From Oscillospiraceae bacterium (GTDB lineage Bacteria; Bacillota; Clostridia; Oscillospirales; Ruminococcaceae), in contig CAAGCE010000177.1 in the NCBI GenBank assembly GCA_900768245.1, positions 1-24,163 of the forward strand: a stretch of DNA of 24,163 nt. Direction: 5' to 3'. Under the pieces are notes generated by a model that did no database searches, was not told the origin of the DNA, and was given only the letters and a program-made list of their open reading frames with translations. Shown piece after piece: positions 15,404 to 22,100 of the stretch. Each line of letters starts with the position of its first letter. The first letter of the stretch is position 1. Both the position numbers and the translations under genes were made by a program.

Positions 15404-16394
15404 CTTCCTTCCATTCCACAAATTTACCATTAACAAGCATATAAAAAGTGTCCGCCTTGATATTTACGCCGTCAACTGGAGCAGATTTAAAATTGATGAT
15501 ATGATCATTGCCATCGTTCCACTCTGCAAGTGCTATCCAACAGCCTAACGAACCTTTGGCTTTGCCTTTATAGCCTGTACATACGGCTATGCTCTCTTTA
15601 CCCTCAACGGTCGCAGCTGAGCAGTAGCCTGTGTTGGTCGCAGCCGAGCAGTTGCCTGTGTTGGTCGCAGCTGAGCAGTAGCCTGTGTTGGTTGCAGCTG
15701 AACAGTTGCCTGTGTTGGTCGCAGCTGAGCAGTCGCCTGTGTTGGTCGCAGCTGAGCAGTAGCCTGTGTTGGTTGCAGCTGAACAGTAGCCTGTGTTGGT
15801 CGCAGTTGAACAGTAGCCTGTGTTGGTCGCAGCTGAGCAGTAGCCTGTGTTGGTCGCAGCTGAGCAGTAGCCTGTGTTGGTCGCAGCTGAGCAGTCGCCT
15901 GTGTTGGTCGCAGCTGAGCAGTCGCCTGTGTTGGTCGCAGCTGAGCAGTAGCCTGTGTTGGTCGCAGCTGAGTAGTCACCTGTGTTGGTTGCAGCTGAGC
16001 AGTCGCCTGTGTTGGTCGCAGCTGAGTAGTCACCTGTGTTGGTCGCAGCTGCATTTTTAAAATCCACCTTATCAAAGATAAACTTAACACTCGCTTCAAT
16101 AATGCCCTTTATGCCAATCTCCACACCGATTTTAAGTTTGCTGCAAGCTACTTTGCTATCATCATCGTCATCACCTTTACGGCTTATTGTGCCGTCGCCC
16201 TCAACCTCAAAATATCTGCTGTCTGCAGGTGCATAATAACTGAATACGTCAAGCGGGTATTCACAAAAATGAAAGCCGCTGTCGCATGCATCAGCGGTTG
16301 GCTCTTCGTAGTCTTTGCCAATCTCATATTGAAACTTTTTGTCTTTTGGTGTGCATTGTAAATTTTTGTTGAAGCCTTTAAATCCTTTTATCAC
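15396..16394 (-). CDS. DUF7666-like phage protein with 9-residue tandem repeats
   Basis: The N-terminal domain (about 1-90) reads MIKGFKGFNKNLQC, FQYEIGKDYEEP, GFHFCEYPLDVFSYYAP and SRYFEVEGDG, which matches a family of phage and bacterial proteins I recall as DUF7666. The middle is sixteen 9-residue units of AATNTG(D/Y/N)(C/Y)S, followed by AATVEGKESIAVCTGYKGKA and a closing domain GCWIALAEW...FVEWKEDD. The small-residue period-9 pattern suggests a β-roll or β-solenoid. The start is probably GTG at 16394, with a GGAGG site 9 nt ahead. Function is unknown. The repeat number is likely to vary between relatives. Confidence 0.75.
   Translation of the reverse strand: MIKGFKGFNKNLQCTPKDKKFQYEIGKDYEEPTADACDSGFHFCEYPLDVFSYYAPADSRYFEVEGDGTISRKGDDDDDSKVACSKLKIGVEIGIKGIIEASVKFIFDKVDFKNAAATNTGDYSAATNTGDCSAATNTGDYSAATNTGYCSAATNTGDCSAATNTGDCSAATNTGYCSAATNTGYCSAATNTGYCSTATNTGYCSAATNTGYCSAATNTGDCSAATNTGNCSAATNTGYCSAATNTGNCSAATNTGYCSAATVEGKESIAVCTGYKGKAKGSLGCWIALAEWNDGNDHIINFKSAPVDGVNIKADTFYMLVNGKFVEWKEDD
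15618..16049 (-). repeat. Sixteen tandem 27-bp in-frame repeats
   Basis: Sixteen consecutive 27-bp units each encode AATNTGxxS on the minus strand. Units are almost identical. Variation concentrates at one codon, GAC/TAC/AAC (Asp/Tyr/Asn), and the next, TGC/TGT/TAC (Cys/Tyr), plus one Ala-to-Thr change. Near-identity implies recent expansion or ongoing homogenisation by slippage or recombination. There are no spacers, so this is not a CRISPR array. Confidence 0.95.
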
Positions 16395-16442
16395 TTGACA
16401 ATTCCTCCTTTTTTACTTATAATATTGGTATAAAGCATTTTC

Positions 16443-16544
16443 TCACGAGCTTGTATCTGTTGCCGCAGGTACAGGCTCATTCTTTTTTCCGTTGTCGGAA
16501 CTGTTGTGAGAATATTCACCCTTTTTAAATCCAATGTTGTTCAT
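16443..16544 (-). CDS. Possible small peptide gene (33 aa)
   Basis: An ATG at 16544 opens a 33-codon frame (MNNIGFKKGEYSHNSSDNG and onward) ending at TGA (16443). The GAAAGGAG immediately before the ATG is a good site sequence but has no spacing, which weakens the case. The product is hydrophilic and unstructured. It may instead be the leader of the repeat-protein message. Not recognised. Confidence 0.3.
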   Translation of the reverse strand: MNNIGFKKGEYSHNSSDNGKKNEPVPAATDTSS

Positions 16545-16876
16545 CTCCTTTCGCATTGAAATCTTTGCTTTGCCATTGCTCAACCCAACTATACTTTTCC
16601 TTTGCTTGACAGAACGGTTCTATTCACTGCCTTTGCCTTACCGAACAAAACTTAACCGTGCCAGGCAAAACCTTTGCTCAACAAAACTAACTCTGCCGCT
16701 GCACCACCGCACTCAGCAAAGCGGCACCATTGCTTGACCAAGCATATCTGTACAAGACTTTACCATTGCCGTACTCAACTTGACGATGCCACACCTCACC
16801 TTGCCGCTGCAATTCAATACACTACTATTCCATTGCCAAGCAATACTGTGCGCAGCTATGGTATGCCATTGCTGCA
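16545..16876 (-). repeat. Non-coding stretch with recurring GCAAWGG motifs
   Basis: No convincing gene lies in these 330 bases. On the minus strand the heptamer GCAATGG or GCAAAGG recurs at + strand starts 16573, 16599, 16630, 16671, 16727, 16763, 16830 and 16866, at spacings of about 26-67 bp. A further copy (16912) falls inside the neighbouring gene. Several copies sit in a longer degenerate context, roughly GTTNNGTNRRGCAAWGG. Plus-strand open frames here are low-complexity and antisense to the operon. The function is unknown; protein-binding sites or an RNA element are possible. Confidence 0.6.
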
Positions 16877-17089
16877 TTAAAGGTATTCAACCGTGAATTT
16901 GCCTTTGCCGCTGTTGCGCCACTGTCCAAGACCCTTTACACGTCCGTATTCAAGCCACTCCTTGACCATTTCAATGTCGCTGTCAACATAGCAGATGACT
17001 TCAAATTCAATTGATGTGCCTGAGGGTGCTGTTTCCGAATTCGCAAGGCTTATTCTTTCGCCCTGTGCGGTCTGTGCTCTGAGAGGTCG
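16877..17089 (-). pseudogene. C-terminal part of a conserved phage protein, cut off by an amber codon
   Basis: Directly after the TAG that ends the 17090-17470 frame, the same frame stays open for 70 codons to TAA at 16877. It reads RPLRAQTAQGERISLANSE, then TSIEFEVICYVDSDIEMVKE and GRVKGLGQWRNSGKGKF. I recognise RPLRAQTAQGERV...GLGQWRNSGKGRF as the conserved C-terminus of a phage protein family, normally continuous with the upstream part and usually preceded by a C(Q/E). So the TAG most likely replaces a CAG (Gln) codon. This is either a nonsense mutation, a sequencing error, or programmed/suppressed readthrough. Confidence 0.8.
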
Positions 17090-17470
17090 CTAACAATTGC
17101 CGATAGTGCCGCCATGCATATTCATAATGCACATTCTCGGTTCGACAAATATAAGACCGTCGATTTCTTTCTTAAAGGCTTTGCACTTGGAAGATGCTGT
17201 GCCGCTGACCTTGCGCAGGCAGGAACAAGCTTCCTTGAAGAAACCTCTGATCTGATAATCATAGATGAACGGCTCACCGTCCGCTGTTCTCGGAAATACT
17301 GTCATTGCCTTTTCTACGGCATTTTCAACGCCTATTGCCGCAACTTCATCTTCGATAGTTTCGGCATCGGGTGCTTTGCTTGCGATAAACTCCTTATGTA
17401 ATTCGGGGTTTGCACTTGCCGTTCCGAGGAGTTCCTCGGTAAATGTCAATCTTACTTTTAATGTTTCCAT
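17090..17470 (-). CDS. Conserved phage protein, N-terminal part (ends at in-frame amber)
   Basis: The 126-aa reading starts METLKVRLTFTEELLGTASA and continues PDAETIEDEVAAIGVENAVE, then PRTADGEPFIYDYQIRGFFK. It ends in MNMHGGTIGNC followed by TAG. The family, recalled from many Firmicutes phages as a single protein of about 200 aa, continues in frame past this point (16877-17089). The full frame from 17470 to 16877 is exactly 198 codons. An AAGGA site lies 11 nt before the ATG. The family function is unknown; it sits in the early operon between the antirepressor and recombination genes. Confidence 0.75.
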   Translation of the reverse strand: METLKVRLTFTEELLGTASANPELHKEFIASKAPDAETIEDEVAAIGVENAVEKAMTVFPRTADGEPFIYDYQIRGFFKEACSCLRKVSGTASSKCKAFKKEIDGLIFVEPRMCIMNMHGGTIGNC

Positions 17471-17497
17471 CGTTCATTTTTCCTTTCCGTTTTTTAT

Positions 17498-17668
17498 TCA
17501 AACCTTTACGCTCTTCACTGATATTGCCAATACAGCAAGTGCTATGACGCTGCACGTTATGTATTGACCAATCGTAAGCATATCCTGTTCAAGTCCGCCT
17601 GCAAGTCCTACAAGCACTTTCATGCTCAAAATTATGAGCGCGCCTTTTATTTTCAACGTCCTTTTCAT
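17498..17668 (-). CDS. Small membrane protein (56 aa)
   Basis: Starting at the ATG at 17668, with an AAAGGAGTG site 7 nt ahead, the frame encodes MKRTLKIKGALIILSMKVLV, then a polar loop GGLEQDMLTIGQ, then YITCSVIALAVLAISVKSVK. This gives two hydrophobic segments with a short linker. The gene is shorter than typical ORF cut-offs. Its first 80 bp overlap the 3' end of the previous gene in another frame. It is a plausible small membrane protein of unknown role. Confidence 0.6.
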   Translation of the reverse strand: MKRTLKIKGALIILSMKVLVGLAGGLEQDMLTIGQYITCSVIALAVLAISVKSVKV

Positions 17669-17879
17669 CAAAAATCACTCCTTTCTCGATTAATTTTTCC
17701 AATAATTCAAGATCCTGCGACAACTGCTCATTAATCACTCTTGCAAGTGATTCTGTCAACCATTTTCCAACCTTTTGACGTTCCTCTTCGCTAAGTGTAT
17801 CTACACGCACCGGAACGCGTTCGCCGTTTTCGTTTTTCTTATACACATAGCTTACTGCTGTAAGTTTCTTTGCAGCCAT
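17589..17879 (-). CDS. Hypothetical phage protein (96 aa)
   Basis: The ATG at 17879 follows an AAAGGTGG site. The protein begins MAAKKLTAVSYVYKKNENGE and has a helical centre (SEEERQKVGKWLTESLARVI). Its final ~27 residues (DEKDVENKRRAHNFEHESAC and onward) are translated from DNA that also encodes the start of the small membrane protein, and look atypical. So the natural end may have been nearer to residue 70, before a small frame change. A longer reading from 18191 lies antisense to no gene but overlaps the antirepressor and is rejected. Function unknown. Confidence 0.6.
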   Translation of the reverse strand: MAAKKLTAVSYVYKKNENGERVPVRVDTLSEEERQKVGKWLTESLARVINEQLSQDLELLEKLIEKGVIFDEKDVENKRRAHNFEHESACRTCRRT

Positions 17880-17940
17880 TCTCTTACCACCTTTCTGTTT
17901 TAAAAAGTTTATGCTTTCGGCGGCTTGGACGTTGCAAGTC

Positions 17941-18690
17941 CTATTCTTTATCAAGGTTGGCGTGAATTCCTCTTGCTTCAAGAATGTTATGAATAAGCAG
18001 TCTGCCTTTCTGTGTCCATTTGGTATGAAGTGCAGTTTTCTGCGAACCATCAGTACAAGGTATTGATATTGTTTCAGACTTGGTATAGCCCTTATTGAAA
18101 TGCTCAGCATACAATATCCATTGTTTTCCGACTTTATGCTGAATATGTTCTTCGTGGAGTATCCTGTTGAGCATTGCTCCCGAAATGCCATAGTCGGCGG
18201 CTATCTGCGTTGCTGTGACCGTATCCTTTGAACTGAGGATTGTATCAACGTACTGGACTTTAGGCTCATATTCGGCAATTCTCAGTTTCTGGATCTCTAT
18301 CGTTTCCGAAAGCTGAACGTTCTGATTTTTTATGTCGTCAAGCTTCTGATTTGCAAACTGCAAGGCTCTTGCCATTACTGCCTCGGGAGTATTCCACTTA
18401 TTTTCAATTTCAATGAAATACTGCCTGAACTGTTTGCCCTTTTCGGAACGCTGTATCATACAGAGTTCCTTTGCCATTGGGATAGTGAGCTGGTGGTCAA
18501 TCGTTCTGCCGCCGTTTTCTAAATTTTTAGAAAACGCTACATAATCTTCATTTTCATTAAAACCGTAACCGCACATATTCTTGAACCAATCCGCATATTT
18601 GGATTTGATTTCAAGTGCTTCCCATAATTCTCTGCCGCTCACTGTCGGCTGTTTGCTATTTTCATAGCTTACTTTGATAAGCTCGTTCAT
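17941..18690 (-). CDS. Phage antirepressor (AntA/AntB N-terminal, KilAC C-terminal)
   Basis: The 249-aa protein has an AntA/AntB domain (GRELWEALEIKSKYADWFKN, DYVAFSKNLENGGRTIDHQL, IPMAKELCMIQRSEKGKQFR; about 18-95). A short coiled linker follows (about 115-140), then a KilAC-type C-terminal domain (ATQIAADYGISGAMLNRILH, HKVGKQWILYAEHF, TKWTQKGRLLIHNILEARGI; about 155-245). Antirepressors of this type counter the phage repressor and promote induction. An AAAGGAG site sits 6 nt before the ATG. It ends in TAG and is the second gene of the leftward operon, matching an early lytic role. Confidence 0.9.
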   Translation of the reverse strand: MNELIKVSYENSKQPTVSGRELWEALEIKSKYADWFKNMCGYGFNENEDYVAFSKNLENGGRTIDHQLTIPMAKELCMIQRSEKGKQFRQYFIEIENKWNTPEAVMARALQFANQKLDDIKNQNVQLSETIEIQKLRIAEYEPKVQYVDTILSSKDTVTATQIAADYGISGAMLNRILHEEHIQHKVGKQWILYAEHFNKGYTKSETISIPCTDGSQKTALHTKWTQKGRLLIHNILEARGIHANLDKE

Positions 18691-18775
18691 TTTACGCTCC
18701 TTTCTGTTTTAATCTCTTCCAAGAAGATAATCAGTTGAGTTTAATTTCAACTTGCTTTTTATGAATAATGTACAT

Positions 18776-18985
18776 CTAAGCAGTTTTTACTTCTTTTGCG
18801 AAGAGAATTTCAATTGGCATTGGATTTCCGAGCACATCTGAAATAGCAACAGCTTCATCAAGAGTAAATCCGAACTTTTCTAAGCACTTATCGCAGAGTG
18901 TGTTGTATCTTATCCCTGAAAGCTTTGAAAGCTCTTTTTTTGAAATTTTGCGTCTGCCGAGTTCAGCTTCTAAGTTTGGGTACAT
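18776..18985 (-). CDS. Cro-like helix-turn-helix regulator (69 aa)
   Basis: First gene of the leftward operon. The ATG at 18985 has an AGGAGG site 7 nt upstream. The product MYPNLEAELGRRKISKKELS continues KLSGIRYNTLCDKCLEKFGF and has an XRE/Cro-type HTH (about 12-45). It diverges from the immR-like repressor across the operator region, the position of Cro in lambdoid switches. It likely represses the lysogenic promoter and tunes its own. It ends in TAG. Confidence 0.8.
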   Translation of the reverse strand: MYPNLEAELGRRKISKKELSKLSGIRYNTLCDKCLEKFGFTLDEAVAISDVLGNPMPIEILFAKEVKTA

Positions 18986-19008
18986 ATGTAATCCTCCTTT
19001 TAATTTTT

Positions 19009-19175
19009 AACACGGTTATCCGTGTTTTGCGTTTATAATAGCACGGATAATCGTATTTGTCAACGATTTTTCATAGTAAAAATACGGTTTTTCGTATTTT
19101 TGTGAGATATAACTAAATTCCTATCATAATTTTTGTAACACGTTATTTCGTGATATAATATTGAAATTTCGTGTT
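19009..19175. promoter_or_regulatory. Cluster of 18-bp repressor operators in the divergent switch
   Basis: Related near-palindromes with consensus about AANACGG..W..CGTRTT occur at 19009-19026 (AACACGG-TTAT-CCGTGTT, perfect 7-bp arms), 19040-19057, 19081-19098 (AATACG-6-CGTATT, perfect arms) and 19137-19154 (arms match at 5 of 6 positions). A half-site lies at 19158-19175. They cover both divergent promoters, so one regulator could block both transcripts. Confidence 0.75.
19035..19063 (-). promoter_or_regulatory. Leftward early promoter
   Basis: On the minus strand TTGACA (19063-19058) is followed after 17 bp by TATTAT (19040-19035), a near-perfect σA promoter. The 18-bp operator 19040-19057 fills the spacer exactly, and 19009-19026 lies just past the expected start, so repressor binding should shut it. 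It should drive the Cro-like gene and the whole leftward operon. Confidence 0.85.
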
Positions 19176-19189
19176 ACACATGATATAAT
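19161..19189 (+). promoter_or_regulatory. Rightward repressor promoter
   Basis: TTGAAA (19161-19166), 17 bp, TATAAT (19184-19189) gives a good σA promoter 30 bp before the repressor ATG. A half-operator (19158-19175) overlaps the -35 element, suggesting autoregulation or Cro control. A second TATAAT at 19154-19159 is a weaker alternative. Confidence 0.75.
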
Positions 19190-19218
19190 AGTATTCAGTT
19201 AGAGGGGAGGTGTAAAAA

Positions 19219-19686
19219 ATGAATCGTGAGGAATATTTAAAAAAGAAAATTTCTGAAAAAGGCACAAACTTAAAAGCAATAGCTTCAGAGATTGGTGTAC
19301 CGTACTCAACATTGAGAGATATGCAGGTGAATGTTGGCAGTGCTCGTATTGATAACGTTATTAAACTGTGCCAATACTTGGACATTACGGTTGATGAATT
19401 AAATTCGGTAAACACAGAAAAAATAATTGTTTCCGAATTTGAAAAAAAATTAATTTTGGCATATAGAGAAAATTTTGAAATGCGAAAAGCTGTTAATAAA
19501 TTACTTGATCTGAATGATTTGACAATGGAAAATCCCGATAAAAGTACTGTTCAAACAATCTCAGAAACAACTCCGATACAAACACAAATTTTTAGAGCGG
19601 CACACAGCAAGGACAATCATCCGCCCGAAATTGTAACGACAACAAAAGACTTTTCAAAAATCAAACCATCAGACGATGAAATTTAA
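19219..19686 (+). CDS. Phage repressor, XRE-family HTH (ImmR-like)
   Basis: The 155-aa protein begins MNREEYLKKKISEKGTNLKA and has an N-terminal XRE helix-turn-helix (about 15-62; IASEIGVPYSTLRDM is the HTH core). A flexible C-terminal half (about 80-155) has no LexA/CI peptidase motif. It therefore cannot self-cleave like CI, and fits the ImmR type inactivated by a partner metallopeptidase, which is encoded immediately downstream. A GGGGAGG site precedes the ATG. It should bind the 18-bp operators upstream and keep the leftward operon silent in the lysogen. Confidence 0.85.
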   Translation: MNREEYLKKKISEKGTNLKAIASEIGVPYSTLRDMQVNVGSARIDNVIKLCQYLDITVDELNSVNTEKIIVSEFEKKLILAYRENFEMRKAVNKLLDLNDLTMENPDKSTVQTISETTPIQTQIFRAAHSKDNHPPEIVTTTKDFSKIKPSDDEI

Positions 19687-19705
19687 CATTTAACGCATAA
19701 AAAAT

Positions 19706-19733
19706 CCCCGACGTGAAAAAATATCGTCGGGGG
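19706..19733. terminator. Hairpin that covers the immA ribosome binding site; terminator-like on the minus strand
   Basis: CCCCGACG (19706-19713) pairs perfectly with CGTCGGGG (19725-19732) around an 11-nt AT-rich loop. The GGGGG of the right arm is the likely Shine-Dalgarno site for immA (ATG at 19743), so the stem would hide it. On the minus strand the same stem is followed by ATTTTTTA, a typical intrinsic terminator that would stop leftward transcription entering the repressor gene. Confidence 0.6.
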
Positions 19734-19742
19734 TGCGTTAAA

Positions 19743-20318
19743 ATGAATAATATATATGGACAATACAAGAGTTTGAGAAACTCTGTTTGGCAAATTCTTC
19801 TTGACTATAATATAAAAAGTCTGCCTGTTTCAATCTCTCACATCTGCAAAGCTGCAAATATAACTTTGCTCCGTGATTCAGATGCTAAAGAGCTGAAAGA
19901 AGGTGAATATGGTATAGCTGTATGCCAGGGTGGAAAATGGTACATCATCTATGATGATACCGACACACCACAACGCATACGCTTCACAACCGCCCATGAA
20001 CTCGGGCATATTTTTCTGGGACACGCTATGAAAAACGGCTATCATACTCGCAAAAATAACATCGTCAAGCCAGAAGACGAGATTGCAGCAGATATGTTTG
20101 CGGCACGTTTGCTTGCGCCGGCTTGTGTGCTTTGGGGTATTGGTGCTCAGACAGCCGCCGAAATTGCAGCAGTCTGCAACATCAGCATTACGGCAGCACG
20201 TATAAGAGCGGAACGGCTCGACCTACTTAGGCAACGCAATGCATTTTTAACTTCACCCCTGGAACGTGACGTTTACAACCATTTCAAAGATTATATAAAC
20301 AATAACCGCCTACATTAA
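19743..20318 (+). CDS. immA: ImmA/IrrE-family metallopeptidase
   Basis: From the ATG at 19743 the 191-aa product begins MNNIYGQYKSLRNSVWQILL. It has the zinc site HELGH (85-89, in FTTAHELGHIFLGH) and the following EDEIAADMFAARLLAP helix (about 111-126), which supplies the third ligand. In ICEBs1 and related phages, ImmA cleaves the ImmR repressor to trigger induction; its position just after the repressor gene supports the same role here. A longer reading from 19713 would start inside the RBS hairpin and is rejected. The C-terminal part (about 135-165) is helical. Confidence 0.9.
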   Translation: MNNIYGQYKSLRNSVWQILLDYNIKSLPVSISHICKAANITLLRDSDAKELKEGEYGIAVCQGGKWYIIYDDTDTPQRIRFTTAHELGHIFLGHAMKNGYHTRKNNIVKPEDEIAADMFAARLLAPACVLWGIGAQTAAEIAAVCNISITAARIRAERLDLLRQRNAFLTSPLERDVYNHFKDYINNNRLH

Positions 20319-20449
20319 TGCAGACGGTTACATAAGTCAAAATATTTATTTTAGTGTAAACTTAATTAACATAACCATAAACATTAATTAACAAAATCGC
20401 AATGTATCCGTACTGTATACAAGATGTATACACTTTGGAATACTAGTAT

Positions 20450-20484
20450 AGTATAGATTAATTAGTATAGATTAATTAGTATAG
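20450..20484 (+). repeat. 14-bp direct repeats upstream of the integrase
   Basis: AGTATAGATTAATT is repeated at 20450-20463 and 20464-20477, with a third partial copy (AGTATAG, 20478-20484). Iterons in this position may bind a regulator of the integrase or a directionality factor; this is unproven. Confidence 0.7.
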
Positions 20485-20513
20485 TTATATATTTATCTAC
20501 ATAAATATATCTT

Positions 20514-20559
20514 GTCGTTTTTTGATAAAAATCAAAAAAGCGACGTTACAGTCTTTTTT
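20514..20559 (+). terminator. Probable intrinsic terminator after immA
   Basis: The arm GTCGTTTTTTGAT (20514-20526) pairs with ATCAAAAAA-(G)-CGAC (20531-20544) around an AAAA loop. After GTTACAGTC a run of seven T follows. The A/T-rich stem and 7-nt gap before the T run make it imperfect. Confidence 0.45.
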
Positions 20560-20642
20560 TGTTTTGATATTCATTTTTGGCAATTCTATTGTCAACTTAA
20601 TTTTGGAAAAACTTGTTCTTTGAAAATAAGGAAGTGATTTTT

Positions 20643-22100
20643 ATGAAACTCGGTGCGGCTTATATCAGAGTGTCAACGGATATGCAGGTGGAGCTTTCGC
20701 CTGACAGCCAATTGAAAATGATAAAACAGTATGCCGCAAGCAATGACATTGTTATCAGCAATGATTTTATCTTTGCTGACGATGGCATAAGCGGACGATC
20801 AGCAGAGAAACGTCCGCAGTTTATGAAAATGATAGCTCTTGCCAAAACAAAGCCTAAGCCGTTTGATGTAATTCTTGTCTGGAAATTTTCACGATTCGCC
20901 CGAAACAGAGAAGACAGCATTGTATACAAGTCTATGCTTCGTAAGGAATGCGGGATTGAGGTTCTTTCTGTATCAGAGCCCGTTGGTGAAGATAAGACTT
21001 CTATACTCATTGAAGCTTTGCTTGAAGCTATGGATGAATATTATTCAATCAATCTTGCTGAAGAAGTTCGCAGAGGAATGTCTGAAAAAGCTTCCAGAGG
21101 CGGTGTTGTTAATCCACCACCATTTGGGTATGATATGAAAGATAAAAACTATGTTGTAAACCCAAATGAAGCTCCGATAGTCAAAATGATTTTCGAAAAA
21201 TATCTCAATGGGTACGGAACGAGAAAAATTGCTACGGAACTTAATGATCTCGGAATAACAACTAAACGCGGAAACAGGTTTGATAACCGCAACATTGAAT
21301 ACATTCTCACTAACAAAGCTTATGTTGGAAAACTTCGGTGGAATGCTTCCGGAAGATCCACAAAATCGCATAGATATATTGAAACTGAGGGCGTTATTAT
21401 TTCGGACGGACATTATGAGCCGATAATTGAATCTAAAATTTTTGAGCAGGTTCAGAAAAAGTATGCCGAAACCAAGGCTAAATTTCCGAAAAACTATAAT
21501 CAACGTTCAACAGAATACTTTTTCAGAGGCTTGGTTCGCTGTTCTTCCTGCGGTGGTACGCTTACGCAACTGGCTGCTCATACGTCGCTGCAATGCCATA
21601 ACTACGCAAGAGGACAATGCAAGGTAAGTCATTGCATTTCAATTAATCTGCTCAAGCGTACAGTCGTCGAAAAACTTAGGCAAGATGCTGAAACTAATTT
21701 TTCAAAGCTTAACATTGCTCCGGCGGTGGACGTTTCCGACAAAGCTGCTGAGAAGAAGGCTATTCAGGAAAAAATAAAAAAAGAAAAGCAGAAACTTGAC
21801 AGAATTAAGGCGGCATACGAAGACGGAATTGATACGCTCGAAGAATACAAAAATAATAAGTCAATGATCTTTAATAGCATTTCTGAGCTTGAAAAAAAGC
21901 TTGAAGAGTTTAAGCCTAAACGAAAGAGTAAGTCTAATATTAAGGACTTTCAGAAAAAGCTGCTTGATGTGGCGGAAACCATTTCTTCTCCTGATATTTC
22001 AGCAGAAAAATTCAACTCGGAACTGCGTGAAGTTGTAGACAAAATCGTGTTTGATCGTGCTAAGTCAAGTATTGAGATTTTTTATAGGGTCGATTTATAA
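20643..22100 (+). CDS. int: Large serine recombinase (phage integrase)
   Basis: The 485-aa protein (ATG at 20643, AAGGAAGTG site) begins MKLGAAYIRVSTDMQVELSP. The catalytic Ser is residue 11, followed by VWKFSRFARNREDSIVYKS of the resolvase domain, then the recombinase domain (GFG/PPFGYD near 160, LNGYGTRKIATELNDLGI). A zinc ribbon follows (LVRCSSCGGTLTQ ... CKVSHC, about 295-335), with a C-terminal coiled coil (KKAIQEKIKKEKQKLDRIKA). It performs attP x attB integration. Its stop at 22100 lies 13 bp from what reads as host cotJC, so the attachment site is next to its 3' end, as in many serine-integrase phages. Confidence 0.95.
   Translation: MKLGAAYIRVSTDMQVELSPDSQLKMIKQYAASNDIVISNDFIFADDGISGRSAEKRPQFMKMIALAKTKPKPFDVILVWKFSRFARNREDSIVYKSMLRKECGIEVLSVSEPVGEDKTSILIEALLEAMDEYYSINLAEEVRRGMSEKASRGGVVNPPPFGYDMKDKNYVVNPNEAPIVKMIFEKYLNGYGTRKIATELNDLGITTKRGNRFDNRNIEYILTNKAYVGKLRWNASGRSTKSHRYIETEGVIISDGHYEPIIESKIFEQVQKKYAETKAKFPKNYNQRSTEYFFRGLVRCSSCGGTLTQLAAHTSLQCHNYARGQCKVSHCISINLLKRTVVEKLRQDAETNFSKLNIAPAVDVSDKAAEKKAIQEKIKKEKQKLDRIKAAYEDGIDTLEEYKNNKSMIFNSISELEKKLEEFKPKRKSKSNIKDFQKKLLDVAETISSPDISAEKFNSELREVVDKIVFDRAKSSIEIFYRVDL

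Larger units (their letters stand above)
20319..20642 (+). other. AT-rich intergenic spacer before the integrase gene
   Basis: No gene is seen. It contains a weak imperfect hairpin at the end of immA (AACCG...CGGTT). Two GTATAC palindromes lie at 20415-20420 and 20426-20431, 11 bp apart. A 14-bp direct repeat (AGTATAGATTAATT) occurs 2.5 times at 20450-20484. A 13-bp stem with one bulge (20514-20544) is followed at 20552 by a T7 tract and may terminate the immR-immA transcript. The integrase RBS is AAGGAAGTG just before 20643. Confidence 0.6.

Noticed and set aside
15618..16049. CRISPR array
   Set aside because: The 27-bp units are directly adjacent with no spacers, and every unit keeps the reading frame of a protein.
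15530..16060. 176-codon plus-strand ORF with SSLCWSQL-type repeats
   Set aside because: It is the antisense shadow of the 27-bp repeats, since a 27-bp unit keeps every frame open.
16534..16880. Plus-strand open frames of about 67 codons
   Set aside because: They are antisense to the operon, lack ribosome binding sites and have low-complexity translations explained by the GCAAWGG motif.
17090..17092. Genome-wide TAG-to-glutamine recoding
   Set aside because: Three neighbouring genes end in TAG and the large replication, recombination and lysogeny genes contain no internal TAG, so a single event is more likely.
17879..18191. N-terminal extension of the 96-aa protein to 18191
   Set aside because: It overlaps the antirepressor gene in another frame and lacks an RBS; a good RBS lies just before the ATG at 17879.
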